Shown: positions 43,937 to 53,077 of the stretch, piece after piece
Numbering within the stretch: the first letter of the stretch is position 1
Layout of the letters: each line of letters begins with the position of its first letter
DNA from: Asticcacaulis excentricus
GTDB lineage: Bacteria > Pseudomonadota > Alphaproteobacteria > Caulobacterales > Caulobacteraceae
NCBI RefSeq assembly: GCF_003966695.1
Contig: NZ_AP018827.1
Coordinates: 62,001 to 126,000, forward strand
Direction of reading: 5' to 3'
DNA length: 64,000 bases
Made by a program: the position numbers and the translations under genes
The notes under the pieces: generated by a model
Told to the model about the DNA's origin: nothing
Databases searched by the model: none
Seen by the model: the letters and a program-made list of their open reading frames with translations, nothing else

Positions 43937-45883
43937 TCATAGATAGACCTCGTTCATCGTCACCTGCACCCGCAGGTCCTCCTTGCCGCCGCCGCGATAG
44001 ATGGTGCCGGAGGTTGGCGTCGCATCGAGATAGTTGCGCCCGCACGCCACCCGCACATGGTCCTGCGACACGAGGCAGCCATTGGTCGGATCGAAGCCGC
44101 GCCAGCCGATATAGGGGATATAGACCTCGGCCCAGGCGTGGCTGGCGTCGGACTGAATCTTGTTCTCGTAATTGGCCCCGGTGAAGATGTAGCCCATGCG
44201 GTAGCGCGCCGGGATGCCCAGAAGCCGCGCCAGTGTGATGAACAGGTTGGCGAAGTCCTGACAGACGCCCTTACGATTGGCATAGACATCAAAAGGCGTG
44301 GTCGAAAACGAGGTCGAACCGGGCACGTATTGATAGTCGCGGTAGATGGTCAGGTTGATGTCGTTCAGCGTGTCCATGACGTGACCTGCATTGCGCTCCG
44401 AGAAGGCGCGCGCATAGACCAGCAGTTCGGCGATCTGCGTTTCCGGCATTTCGAGCAGAAGCAGATAAGGCTCCATCACCTGAAGCTGCCACGGCATCCA
44501 CGAAATGGGGAAGCGCGCCTGACGCTGGGCCGGGCCGTAATCGTCCGGGGCCTGCCCAAAAATCTTGACCAGCGAGCGGCACGAGACGGTCAGTTGCTTG
44601 TACGGCTTGATAATCGAGTAGTGGATGTTCTGATTGCCGAACACGTCCTCAAAGCGCACATCCTCGCCCTCGGCTGAAATGGTCAGGGTCGAATGGATGA
44701 CCTCCTGAAGCTGATCTTCGACCGGCAGCAGGCGGAAGGTGTGGGTCGAATGTTCAACGGCCTTCTCATAGGTGTATTCGGTCGAATGCACCACGTCATA
44801 AAGCCGGTAGGTGAGGGGGCTGCCGTCCGGGGCGTGGGTGACCGAACGGGCATTGATCACGTTCGACTGCACGTGGCTCATACTGGCCAGCTTGGCGACG
44901 ATGGAGGCCTGCTGAGACTGGGCCTGTACGCTGGCGAACAGGGCGTTGCGTTCGGTGATCTTCTCCAGCGGCCCGCCCTGAAGGATGGGCGAAGACAGGG
45001 CCGACGGGCGGTCCGGCTGCTGCGGCGGCACCGGCAATTTCGGCGGGGCTTCTTTCTTGTTGGTCCAGATGACCGCGCCGCGCCGGGCGATGATCAGTTG
45101 CCCGCCCTGCATTGGCGTCCACTTGCCTGACGCAAACGGCGATGAGGCAAAGACCACCGCCGTGCGGAAGGTGTCGCGCGGATTGTTCAGCGCGAACGAG
45201 GCGGCGTCCGACTGAAACCCTTCGGCAGCGTGCGGCGGCTTGATGCGGCTGTAATAGAGGCTCGACTGCGATTTGGAGCCGTAAAAGACCGCCACCGTCA
45301 CGCCATCGGAAATGGCCATGTCGGCGGAGCCCAGATCATCCAGTTGCAGGAACCAGCTCAGAAGGACGTTGTGGTCGATGGCCGCGAGCGTGCGCGCGCC
45401 GTAATCCTCGATCTTGCCCAGCAGGAAGACCAGAGCCAGCTCTGAATCGGTGCGCCCCAGCGGCTCCAGAAAGATCGACTTGTTGTGGTGCAGCTTCTTG
45501 ATGGCTTCCTTGTCGAGGTTGCCATTGTGCATGAACACCCAGTCCTGACCGGCAAAGGAGCGGGTGAAGGGCTGGGTTTCCAGATGGGTATAGCCTGTGG
45601 CCGCGCCGCGCACCTTGCAGAAGAAGACGGTCGAGCGGAACCCTTCCCAATCGCTCATGGCGCCTTTGAGCGACACCGTGTCCTTGGCCGCCGGGTCCTT
45701 GGCCACCATTGCGGCCTTATTATCCGCAGGGTACCATGCCAGACCCCAACCGAGCGTATGGTCGCCCTTTTGCGGGCCGGTGCGAAACTTCAGGTCGATG
45801 AGCGGCGAACTTAAGCCGTCGAAACTAAACGCAAAGATGTCGCTCGAAATATCGCTGAACAACGGGTGGTCCTTCTCGCTCAC
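43937..45883 (-). CDS. class II amidotransferase-like domain fused to transglutaminase
   Basis: 648 residues with a GTG start. Residues 1-260 resemble YafJ-type class II amidotransferases: HTLGWGLAWYPADN, KVRGAATGYTHLETQPFTRSF, GQDWVFMHNGNLDKEA, LGRTDSELALVFLLGKI. However, the N-terminus MSEKDHPLF has no Cys at position 2, and an in-frame stop lies just upstream, so the NTN nucleophile is missing. After a proline-rich linker (about 285-310), residues 360-648 are a transglutaminase-like peptidase: NRKGVCQDFANLFITLARLLGIPARYRMGY (Cys) and SHAWAEVYIPYIGWRGFDPTNG (His, Asp). First gene of the minus-strand amidoligase operon. Confidence 0.88.
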   Translation of the reverse strand: MSEKDHPLFSDISSDIFAFSFDGLSSPLIDLKFRTGPQKGDHTLGWGLAWYPADNKAAMVAKDPAAKDTVSLKGAMSDWEGFRSTVFFCKVRGAATGYTHLETQPFTRSFAGQDWVFMHNGNLDKEAIKKLHHNKSIFLEPLGRTDSELALVFLLGKIEDYGARTLAAIDHNVLLSWFLQLDDLGSADMAISDGVTVAVFYGSKSQSSLYYSRIKPPHAAEGFQSDAASFALNNPRDTFRTAVVFASSPFASGKWTPMQGGQLIIARRGAVIWTNKKEAPPKLPVPPQQPDRPSALSSPILQGGPLEKITERNALFASVQAQSQQASIVAKLASMSHVQSNVINARSVTHAPDGSPLTYRLYDVVHSTEYTYEKAVEHSTHTFRLLPVEDQLQEVIHSTLTISAEGEDVRFEDVFGNQNIHYSIIKPYKQLTVSCRSLVKIFGQAPDDYGPAQRQARFPISWMPWQLQVMEPYLLLLEMPETQIAELLVYARAFSERNAGHVMDTLNDINLTIYRDYQYVPGSTSFSTTPFDVYANRKGVCQDFANLFITLARLLGIPARYRMGYIFTGANYENKIQSDASHAWAEVYIPYIGWRGFDPTNGCLVSQDHVRVACGRNYLDATPTSGTIYRGGGKEDLRVQVTMNEVYL

Positions 45884-46307
45884 AGGAAACTAAACGGCCT
45901 TGGCCGGGTCTTGTCCATATGCCGTGCCGTATCAGAGTTACACATTTTTTTTGTCTTCGTTACAATTCTGTGACGTGATTTTGTGGGAAAAGCCGACGTA
46001 AGCTGACGGATTGAAACGAAGCCTCTCACTTCATACCTCCCCAGCTTGCTGGGGAGGGGGACCGCACGAGGCGCGAAGCGCGAGATGCGGTGGTGGGGGC
46101 TTCAAGCGGCCCGGCGATTCTGTAGATTACAGGTCGCAGGATATCTACCACCTCTCCCTGCCTGTGCAGGGAGATGTAAGACGGCCATCTCTCCTCGCCA
46201 GAGGCAGGGAGGTATAAGACTGCCATCTCTCCCCGCCAGAGGCAGGGAGGTATAAGACTGCCATCTCTCCCTGCCAGAGGCAGGGAGGTGTAAGACTGGA
46301 TGAGTGA
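45884..46307. other. 424-bp intergenic region with palindromic and 38-bp tandem repeats
   Basis: Contains the palindrome CTCCCCAGCTTGCTGGGGAG near 46037, a GCACGAGGCGCGAAGCGC segment and then the tandem array below. No gene. It separates the two halves of the divergently arranged amidoligase locus and must carry both promoters. Confidence 0.6.
46152..46299. repeat. tandem array of 37-38-bp units (four copies)
   Basis: Units at 46152-46188, 46189-46226, 46227-46264 and 46265-46299 share CTCTCC, GGCAGGGAGG and AAGACTG. Units 2 and 3 differ by one base. Each unit contains a CCTGCC/GGCAGG hairpin. The array ends 8 bases before the next gene's start, so its GGAGGTG is part of the 5' leader. Confidence 0.85.
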
Positions 46308-49300
46308 ATGACCATACTGACGGCGCTGCATCACGTTACCGACTATCGTTACGAGCGGCCGATCGGCATGGGGCCGCAGGTCATCCGGCTAAGGCCCGCC
46401 CCGCACACCCGCGCCCATGTGCAGTCTTACCGGCTAAAGGTCGAGCCGGAAAACCACTTCATCAACTGGCAGCAGGACCCCTTTGGCAACTGGCTGGCGC
46501 GCATCGTCTTCCCGGACAAGGTGGCGCAGTTCCGCGTTGAGGTCGATCTGGTCCTTGAAATCAAGGTCTTTAATCCGTTCGACTTTTTCCTCGAAGACAC
46601 GGCGACCCACTACCCGTTTACCTATGCGGAGTCGCTCAAGGAAGAATTGACGCCCTATCTGGAAATCAAGGAACGCGACGACCTGCTGATGGACTATGTG
46701 CGGTCCGTGCCGGACCTTAACCCCTCGACGGGCGAAAAGTGGGGGACGGTCGATTTTCTGGTCGCCTTCAATCAGAAGGTCAATTCGCACCTCAACTACA
46801 CCCTGCGCATGGAGCCGGGGGTGCAGACCTCGGCCGAAACCCTGACCCTGCTTCAGGGCTCGTGCCGCGACATGGCGTGGCTGGCCTGTCAGGCCCTGCG
46901 CCATAAGGGGTTCGCCACGCGCTTTGTCTCCGGCTATTCGATCCAACTCAAGGCCGATGTCGAATCGCTGGACGGCCCGTCCGGCGTCAGCGAGGACGTC
47001 ACCGACCTGCACGCCTGGTACGAGGTCTATCTGCCGGGCGCCGGCTGGATCGGGCTTGATCCGACGTCGGGCATGTTTACCGGCGAAGGCCATATCCCGC
47101 TGTGCTGCGCCCCCAACCCGACCTCGGCCGCCCCCATCACCGGGGCGCATGAACCGGCGCAGTCGCAGTTCAGCTATGAGATGGGGGTGACGCGCATCTA
47201 TGAATCGCGCCGCGTCACTCAGCCCTATACGGACGGCGAATGGCAGCGCATCGACGCTTTGGGCCATAAGGTCGATAAGGCCCTGACGGCGCAGGATGTG
47301 CGCCTGACCATGGGCGGCGAGCCGACCTTCGTGTCGCTGGATGACCGCACGGGCGACGAATGGCATTTTACGGCCCTGTCTGACACCAAGAAGAAACTGG
47401 GTTTTGACCTGTTCAAACGCCTGTCTGCGCGCTTCGCCAAGGGCGCGCTGGCGCAGCACGCGCAGGGCAAGTGGTATCCGGGTGAAATCCTGCCGCGCTG
47501 GGCGATGAACGCCTTTTGGCGGCTGGACCAAAAGCCCTTGTGGCTCAATGCGGACCTGCTGATCGACCCGGAAGCCGCTGCCCATGAGCCGCAGGCGACG
47601 GCGCGCACCTTCCTGCGCACGCTGGCCGGAGCGCTGGGCCTGCATGAAGACCTCGTCATCGACGCCTATGAGGACATTCCCTACCACCTGTGGAAGGAGC
47701 AGCGTCTGCCGCTTGAGGGCGAGATGCTGAAGGCCGACGTCTATGAGGCGACGGAGCGTAAGCGGCTTCAGGCCCTTCTGGACAACGATCTGGGCCAGCC
47801 GACCGGTTTCGTCCTGCCCCTGCAATATTCGGCACAGTTTGACGGCTGGATGTCGAACCCGTGGCGTTTCCGCACCGAGAAGATGATGCTTTTGCCCGGC
47901 GACTCGCCGGTGGGGTTGCGTCTGCCGCTGGGGGCGCTGCCGTTTGTCGATCAGGCTGAGGTGGACACGCACCTCTTCCCGCCGCGCTCGCCCTTTGCCC
48001 CGACCGAAGCCCTGCCGGAGGCGCAGACTCTGGTGCCGCGCTTTGCCAGGGCCATCGGTAAGGCGGGCGATCCGCAGCGCTGGGCCGGGCCCAATGGTCT
48101 GGTGCGCTCGGCCCTGTGCGCTGAGGTGCGGCATGGCAAGCTGTTCCTCTTCCTGCCGCCGACCGCCTATGCCGAGCACTATTTCGAGCTGATTTCGGCC
48201 ATCGAAGCGGTGGCCGCGCACCTCAAGGTGCCGGTGGTCATCGAAGGTTACGGTCCGCCGCGCGACCACCGCATCGAGTCCTTAAGCGTCACACCCGACC
48301 CCGGCGTCATCGAGGTCAATATCCAGCCGGCGCGCCATTGGGATGAGCTGAAAGACATCATCACTACGGTTTATGAGGAGGCGCGTCTGGCGCGGCTGGT
48401 CGCCGACAAGTTCCTGATCGACGGCAAGCGCGTCGCCACGGGCGGCGGCAATCACATCGTCATGGGGGCGCAGAAGCCGGAGGATTCGCCGTTTTTGCGC
48501 CGTCCCGACCTGCTGGGCTCGATGATCCGCTTCTGGCAGAACCACCCCAGCCTGTCCTACCTGTTTTCGGGGATGTATATCGGGGCGACCTCGCAGGCCC
48601 CGCGCATCGACGAGGCGCGTCACGAGTCGCTGTATGAGCTGGAAATCGCCCTGTCCAACCTACCCAAGGGCGAGGCGGAACAGGCCCCGTGGCTGGTGGA
48701 CCGCCTGCTGCGCAACCTGCTGGTCGATCTGACCGGCAATACGCACCGGGCGGAATTCTGCATCGACAAGCTCTATTCGCCGGATTCCGACCGCGGGCGG
48801 CTGGGCCTGCTCGAAATGCGCGGCTTTGAGATGTCGCCGCACCCGCAGATGAACCTCATTCAGGCGCTGCTGATCCGCGCCCTGATCGCCGTCTTTTGGA
48901 AAAAGCCCTATACGGGGCGGCTGGTGCGCTGGGGCACGCAGTTGCACGACCGCTTTATGCTGGGCCATCAGGTGCGCGAAGACCTCCATGAAGTGCTCGA
49001 TGTTCTGAAAAGCCACGGCTATGCCTTCAGCCGCGACTGGTTCATTCCCTTCTTTGACTTCCGCTTCCCGTCACTGGGCAGCGTGCAGATCGGCGGCCTG
49101 ACGCTGGAGTTGCGCGCCGGGCTGGAGCCGTGGCCGGTAATGGGCGAGGAGCCGTCCGGCGGCGGCACGTCGCGTGGCGTCGATTCTTCGGTCGAGCGCA
49201 TGGAGGTGGTGCTGTCGGGCGCCGTGGGTGATCAGCACGTCGTCACCTGCAATGGTCGCCGCCTGCCGCTGCACCCGACGCGCGACGCCCATATTCAGGT

Positions 49301-49607
49301 GGCCGGCGTGCGCTATAAGGCCTGGGCCCCGTGGTCGAGCCTGCACCCCAACCTGCCGGTCAATACGCCCCTACAGTTCGATGTGATCGACACGCGGCTG
49401 GAACGTTCGCTCGGTGGTTGCCGCTACCACGTCATGCACCCCGGTGGGCGCAATTACGAGCAGTTGCCGCTCAATGAGAACGAGGCCGAAGGCCGTCGCC
49501 TGTCGCGCTTTGAGGCCCCTACCCATACGCCGGGCCGGGTGCGCGTCCCGGCCCTGCATATCAATCCCGACTACCCGATGACGCTCGATCTGCGGCGAAA
49601 AGACTGA
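46308..49607 (+). CDS. transglutaminase / DUF2126 fusion protein of the amidoligase system
   Basis: 1099 residues. Residues 1-290 are a transglutaminase-like fold: LHHVTDYRYERPIGMGPQVIRLRP, LLQGSCRDMAWLACQALRHKGFATRFVSGY (Cys), TDLHAWYEVYLPGAGWIGLDPTSG (His, Asp). Residues about 320-1099 are DUF2126: VRLTMGGEPTFVSLDDRTGDEW, WKEQRLPLEGEM, DNAHRAEF-like TGNTHRAEFCIDKLYSPDS, LEMRGFEMSPHPQMNLIQALLIRAL. DUF2126 resembles glutamine-synthetase-like amidoligases and occurs with the ATP-grasp and Alpha-E proteins. Start ATG 46308 has no close Shine-Dalgarno apart from the array-derived GGAGG. Confidence 0.9.
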   Translation: MTILTALHHVTDYRYERPIGMGPQVIRLRPAPHTRAHVQSYRLKVEPENHFINWQQDPFGNWLARIVFPDKVAQFRVEVDLVLEIKVFNPFDFFLEDTATHYPFTYAESLKEELTPYLEIKERDDLLMDYVRSVPDLNPSTGEKWGTVDFLVAFNQKVNSHLNYTLRMEPGVQTSAETLTLLQGSCRDMAWLACQALRHKGFATRFVSGYSIQLKADVESLDGPSGVSEDVTDLHAWYEVYLPGAGWIGLDPTSGMFTGEGHIPLCCAPNPTSAAPITGAHEPAQSQFSYEMGVTRIYESRRVTQPYTDGEWQRIDALGHKVDKALTAQDVRLTMGGEPTFVSLDDRTGDEWHFTALSDTKKKLGFDLFKRLSARFAKGALAQHAQGKWYPGEILPRWAMNAFWRLDQKPLWLNADLLIDPEAAAHEPQATARTFLRTLAGALGLHEDLVIDAYEDIPYHLWKEQRLPLEGEMLKADVYEATERKRLQALLDNDLGQPTGFVLPLQYSAQFDGWMSNPWRFRTEKMMLLPGDSPVGLRLPLGALPFVDQAEVDTHLFPPRSPFAPTEALPEAQTLVPRFARAIGKAGDPQRWAGPNGLVRSALCAEVRHGKLFLFLPPTAYAEHYFELISAIEAVAAHLKVPVVIEGYGPPRDHRIESLSVTPDPGVIEVNIQPARHWDELKDIITTVYEEARLARLVADKFLIDGKRVATGGGNHIVMGAQKPEDSPFLRRPDLLGSMIRFWQNHPSLSYLFSGMYIGATSQAPRIDEARHESLYELEIALSNLPKGEAEQAPWLVDRLLRNLLVDLTGNTHRAEFCIDKLYSPDSDRGRLGLLEMRGFEMSPHPQMNLIQALLIRALIAVFWKKPYTGRLVRWGTQLHDRFMLGHQVREDLHEVLDVLKSHGYAFSRDWFIPFFDFRFPSLGSVQIGGLTLELRAGLEPWPVMGEEPSGGGTSRGVDSSVERMEVVLSGAVGDQHVVTCNGRRLPLHPTRDAHIQVAGVRYKAWAPWSSLHPNLPVNTPLQFDVIDTRLERSLGGCRYHVMHPGGRNYEQLPLNENEAEGRRLSRFEAPTHTPGRVRVPALHINPDYPMTLDLRRKD

Positions 49608-49667
49608 GGCTTGTCTCCGCCTCTGTCTGTGCTATGCCTGAACCCCTGAGGCACAAGGGGGGTATAT

Positions 49668-50558
49668 ATGCGTAAATCGACGGGTGGAGTCCGGGCCTGG
49701 TATGTGCTGCTGCCGGTTATTCTGGTGGTCGCGGTGGCCGCAGGGGTGTTTTTCACGGGCAAGACCGGGCCGACCGGTGAAAACGAGTGGATCACCTTTA
49801 TCAAGGCAAACACCGGGGACGCGCAGGCGCAGTATCTAAGTGGTCTACCCTATGACAAGCGTCGAGGGGGGATAGATGACGCGGTTCGCGCCTCAGGCTG
49901 GTACGAAAAAGCCGCCGCGCAAGGACATGTGGACGCGCAGATCGCACTGGCCGACCTGTACAATGACGATAAAGGCGTCGCCAACCGCGATAAGGCCTTC
50001 GCCCTTTATAAGGCAGTAAAAGCCCCTTCGCCTGACATCAAACGCAAGCTGGCCGAATTTTACCTGACCGGACGCGGCAGTGTTCCAAAAGATGTCGAAA
50101 TAGGCGAGCGTCTGTTGCGCGAATCTGCGCAAGCGGGCGACAAGGCCGCAGAAAAGGCGTGGGGACAGAGGCTCAATAGTGCGGGCGACCGCGAGGGGGC
50201 AAAGCTCTGGCTGAGCAAATGCGCTGATCGCGGTGATACGCAATGCCTCACCGATATGGCCTATCTGTTTTACAACACCGGTGATCAGCCCAAAGCAATC
50301 AGCTATTTCAATCGCGCGGCGGATCGCGGAAACGCCGACGCGCAAATCCGCCTGAGTATGCTGTACTTTAACGGTATGGCCGTGAAAAAAGACCTGGCTG
50401 TGGCCTATAAATGGGCGCTTCTGGCCCGCAAGGGACCGAAGGGAAGTGCCGCCGTATCCGAAGCGCGTGAAGCGGTTCCCTTTATTGAAAGTCGGCTGAC
50501 GCCCGATCAGAAGGTCGAAGGCCAAAAACAAGCCGACGCCTTCAAACCGGCGTCGTAA
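49668..50558 (+). CDS. Sel1-repeat protein with N-terminal membrane anchor
   Basis: 296 residues. One membrane helix (YVLLPVILVVAVAAGVFFTG) is followed by Sel1/TPR-like units: ASGWYEKAAAQGHVDAQIALADLYNDDKGV, RLLRESAQAGDKAAEKAWGQ, AISYFNRAADRGNADAQIRLSMLYFNGMAV. Sel1 proteins scaffold complexes, often in envelope signalling. Type II anchored, repeats in the periplasm. Follows the transglutaminase gene by 60 bp. Confidence 0.85.
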   Translation: MRKSTGGVRAWYVLLPVILVVAVAAGVFFTGKTGPTGENEWITFIKANTGDAQAQYLSGLPYDKRRGGIDDAVRASGWYEKAAAQGHVDAQIALADLYNDDKGVANRDKAFALYKAVKAPSPDIKRKLAEFYLTGRGSVPKDVEIGERLLRESAQAGDKAAEKAWGQRLNSAGDREGAKLWLSKCADRGDTQCLTDMAYLFYNTGDQPKAISYFNRAADRGNADAQIRLSMLYFNGMAVKKDLAVAYKWALLARKGPKGSAAVSEAREAVPFIESRLTPDQKVEGQKQADAFKPAS

Positions 50559-50614
50559 ATCAGCCGCAATAGGGCATCAGCCTGTAAAAATCATCGCTAT
50601 CTAGGGAGACGACT

Positions 50615-51502
50615 ATGCGTAAATGGGTGTTGGGTATGGCTCTGCTGGCCGTGGCCGGGGGGGCGGTGGCTCAGACGACGACCAATAATTATCAGGCCTC
50701 GGATTACGATCGCGCGCCGTGGTGGATGAAGACGCCGGTCATCACCCAGACGGGCTATGTGCGGACCGAAATCGACGCCAACCGCGCTCATTTTTCGGCC
50801 TCGTTTCTGGCGGTGGGTAAGACGGCGGATGAGGCGCAGCAAAAGGCCGTGGCGCAGACACGCGCCTTGACCGATGCGCTGAAAAAGCTGGGCAAGGACG
50901 CGGTGCGCGTCAACACCTCTTTCTCGATGCGCGTCCTCTATGAGCAGTACCGCGACAAGGAAGGCAACCGCATCGAAAACCAGCGCGGTGACAAGATCGA
51001 AGCCTATCAGGTCAGCATGGGACTGGATGTGAAGGTCTATGACCTGCGCACGCTGGAACGCGCCTATGCGCTGGTGCTGGCGGCCTCGCCCACCGCGTCT
51101 CAGCCGGTCTATTTCTCGCTGGAGCCCGACAATGCCACCAAGACCTGGCTGTACAACGAGGCAGTGAAGGATGCGGCGCGCCGGGCGCGTCAGGCCGCCG
51201 AAGCGGCGGGTGGCAAGCTGGGGGCGGTTAAGGTGATCGACCCGACGGGCCGCGCCTGTCAGACGGATATTCTGGCGCGCGGTGAACCGCGCGGCGGGCA
51301 GGATTTTGAGCCGACGACCGTGGCCTATGACATGCCGCCGCCGCCACCCAAGTTGCAAGTTCGTGAACCAGTGGTAGAGGCTATGTCTGCTCCGTCTCCG
51401 GTGGAGCAACTCGAAGCCAAGGCCGCGCAGAACGCCTTTATTCAGGCCCCGCCGTTGAATGAACTGACGGCGCAGGCCTGCGTTGTCTATGGACTGAACT
51501 GA
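50615..51502 (+). CDS. SIMPL-domain (DUF541) secreted protein, copy 1
   Basis: 295 residues with a signal peptide (MRKWVLGMALLAVAGGAVAQ). ITQTGYVRTEIDANRAHFSASFLAVGKTADEAQQKA is the DUF541/SIMPL opening (usual GxGxVxxxPDxAxxxxxVxxxxxTAxEAxxxN). A DPTGRACQTDIL motif and a second Cys at the end (QACVVYGLN) are shared with the next gene. Function unknown; SIMPL proteins are periplasmic or outer-membrane associated. Overlaps the next gene by TGATG. Confidence 0.85.
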   Translation: MRKWVLGMALLAVAGGAVAQTTTNNYQASDYDRAPWWMKTPVITQTGYVRTEIDANRAHFSASFLAVGKTADEAQQKAVAQTRALTDALKKLGKDAVRVNTSFSMRVLYEQYRDKEGNRIENQRGDKIEAYQVSMGLDVKVYDLRTLERAYALVLAASPTASQPVYFSLEPDNATKTWLYNEAVKDAARRARQAAEAAGGKLGAVKVIDPTGRACQTDILARGEPRGGQDFEPTTVAYDMPPPPPKLQVREPVVEAMSAPSPVEQLEAKAAQNAFIQAPPLNELTAQACVVYGLN

Positions 51503-52353
51503 TGCGCCGCCTGTGGATAGGCCTCTGCACCCTGCCGCTACTGGCGGCCGGGGCCGAGGCCGCGCCCCCGGTAAAGCCGGTCGAAAACACGGACCGCTTC
51601 GACGCGGCGCCGTGGTGGATGGAACGTGCGGTCCTGCCGCAGACGGGCTATGCGGAGACGGAGGTGGAGGCCAACCGCGCCACCTTCGCCGCGCGGTTCA
51701 AGGGCACGGGCAAGACGGCCAGCGAAGCTCAGCGTCAGGCGGTTGCACAGGCCGAAACCCTGATCGCCGCCCTGCGTCAGCGCCCGGCAGAGGCGGTGCG
51801 CGTCACAACGGACTTTGCGGTGCAGGCCTTTTACGAGCAGTACCGCGACAAGGACGGTCGGCAAATCGCCAATGCCCGCGGCGACAAGATTCGGGGCTAT
51901 GACGCCACCCTGACCCTGCGCGTTGAGGTGCGTGATATGGCCGTGCTGGAGCCGGTCTATGCGCTGGTTCTGGCGGCCGCGCCGACGCAGGTGGATCGCT
52001 TGGCCTTTTCGCTAAAGCCGGACAATGCCCTGCGGGACCGGTTGCGCACGCAGGCCACACGCGATGCGGCGGCGCGGGCGCAAGGCGCAGCCGAAGCCAC
52101 AGGCAGCACGCTGGGTGGCATTCGTCTGATCGACCCGTCGGGTCGCGCCTGCCGAGCCGATATTCTGGGGCGGAACCTGGAAACAGATGTCGATACAGAG
52201 ATGACGGCTGAACGGGTCGAGTATAAAAGCCCGCCGCAAATTGTTCCCGGTCGCGATCAACTTGAAGCCCGCGCGGCGGAAAATGCCTTTATTCAGACGC
52301 CGCCGCTGTATCGGGTTCAGGTCCAGACCTGCGTTGTTTATGATCTGAAGTGA
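51502..52353 (+). CDS. SIMPL-domain (DUF541) secreted protein, copy 2
   Basis: 283 residues with a signal peptide (MRRLWIGLCTLPLLAAGAEA). It shares PWWM-TGYxxTExxANRAxFxAxFxGTGKTAxEAQ, YEQYRDK-G-I-N-RGDKI, DPSGRACRADIL and NAFIQTPPL with copy 1, so the pair arose by tandem duplication. Its start codon overlaps the upstream stop, indicating translational coupling and probably hetero-oligomer formation. Confidence 0.85.
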   Translation: MRRLWIGLCTLPLLAAGAEAAPPVKPVENTDRFDAAPWWMERAVLPQTGYAETEVEANRATFAARFKGTGKTASEAQRQAVAQAETLIAALRQRPAEAVRVTTDFAVQAFYEQYRDKDGRQIANARGDKIRGYDATLTLRVEVRDMAVLEPVYALVLAAAPTQVDRLAFSLKPDNALRDRLRTQATRDAAARAQGAAEATGSTLGGIRLIDPSGRACRADILGRNLETDVDTEMTAERVEYKSPPQIVPGRDQLEARAAENAFIQTPPLYRVQVQTCVVYDLK

Positions 52354-52357
52354 AAAA

Positions 52358-52385
52358 GGCGGTCCCGCAAAGGACCGCCTCTCTT
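52358..52385 (+). terminator. hairpin after the SIMPL operon
   Basis: GGCGGTCC / GGACCGCC stem with a 6-base loop, then TCTCTT. Between convergent genes, so it may serve both. Confidence 0.65.
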
Positions 52386-52411
52386 ATCGTTTCCGCCGTC
52401 AGTCAGCCCGA

Positions 52412-53077
52412 TCAGAATTTGACCGTCAGGCCGACTTGCAGAACGGGCCAGGTCTTGGCGTCCTTCACGTCGTTCTGAAGCTCCTGACGTTCCTTCTCCA
52501 GCGCCGCCTTGTAGGCCGGGTCATTGGCATAGGTGCCGTCCGACGTCAGGGTCACGCTGGGGTCATCGCCCAACACAGCCCCGGCCAGCACGCGGAAGCC
52601 AAAGCGACCATCCGTAGTGAAGGTGTTGTCGAAACCGAGGCCGAGGAACGGGGCACCGCTGCCCATATCGGCATTGGCGCGCAGCGTGCCGATCTGGGCC
52701 GGGGTGAAGGGCGCACCACCGATATTGGTGGTGCCGGTCGGACGCGCGTCGAGCTTCACATTGCGATCACCGGTTACATAGCCAGCGGACACCAGAAATG
52801 AATTGCGAAACGGGTGCACATCCACGGCAAAAGTAAACGGCTTGAACTCCAGCTCGCCGTTATACTGAACGCCATCGGAATTGAAGTCGTCGCTGTGCTT
52901 CAGCGAGTCGTAATCGGCGCGCAGGACAAAAGTGTCATTCAGCTTGTAACGGGCCCCGATGCCGACGCCGGTCGTGCCGCCGTGCACATCAACGGCGAGG
53001 GGGCTGTTCTGGGCCGAGGCGGCGGTGGCGGTGAGGGCGCCAAGCGCCACGGCAGCGAGAAGGGCAGGAAGACGCAT
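52412..53077 (-). CDS. outer-membrane beta-barrel protein
   Basis: About 221 residues from ATG 53075-53077, chosen because translation then begins with a signal peptide (MRLPALLAAVALGALTATAASAQ). The mature part alternates hydrophobic and polar residues (TTGVGIGARYKLNDTFVLRADYDSL, GLGFDNTFTTDGRFGFRVLAGAV) and ends in VLQVGLTVKF, a barrel-closing Phe. It resembles small 8-strand porin-like proteins; no ligand is suggested. Confidence 0.75.
   Translation of the reverse strand: MRLPALLAAVALGALTATAASAQNSPLAVDVHGGTTGVGIGARYKLNDTFVLRADYDSLKHSDDFNSDGVQYNGELEFKPFTFAVDVHPFRNSFLVSAGYVTGDRNVKLDARPTGTTNIGGAPFTPAQIGTLRANADMGSGAPFLGLGFDNTFTTDGRFGFRVLAGAVLGDDPSVTLTSDGTYANDPAYKAALEKERQELQNDVKDAKTWPVLQVGLTVKF

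Noticed and set aside
46152..46299. 38-bp tandem array considered as a CRISPR
   Set aside because: Units are contiguous with no unique spacers and no cas genes are nearby; it is a plain tandem repeat.
46434..48269. 611-residue minus-strand ORF inside the transglutaminase-DUF2126 gene
   Set aside because: It is antisense to a well-supported gene and its composition (Arg, Gln, His rich, no motif) is typical of a shadow frame in high-GC DNA.
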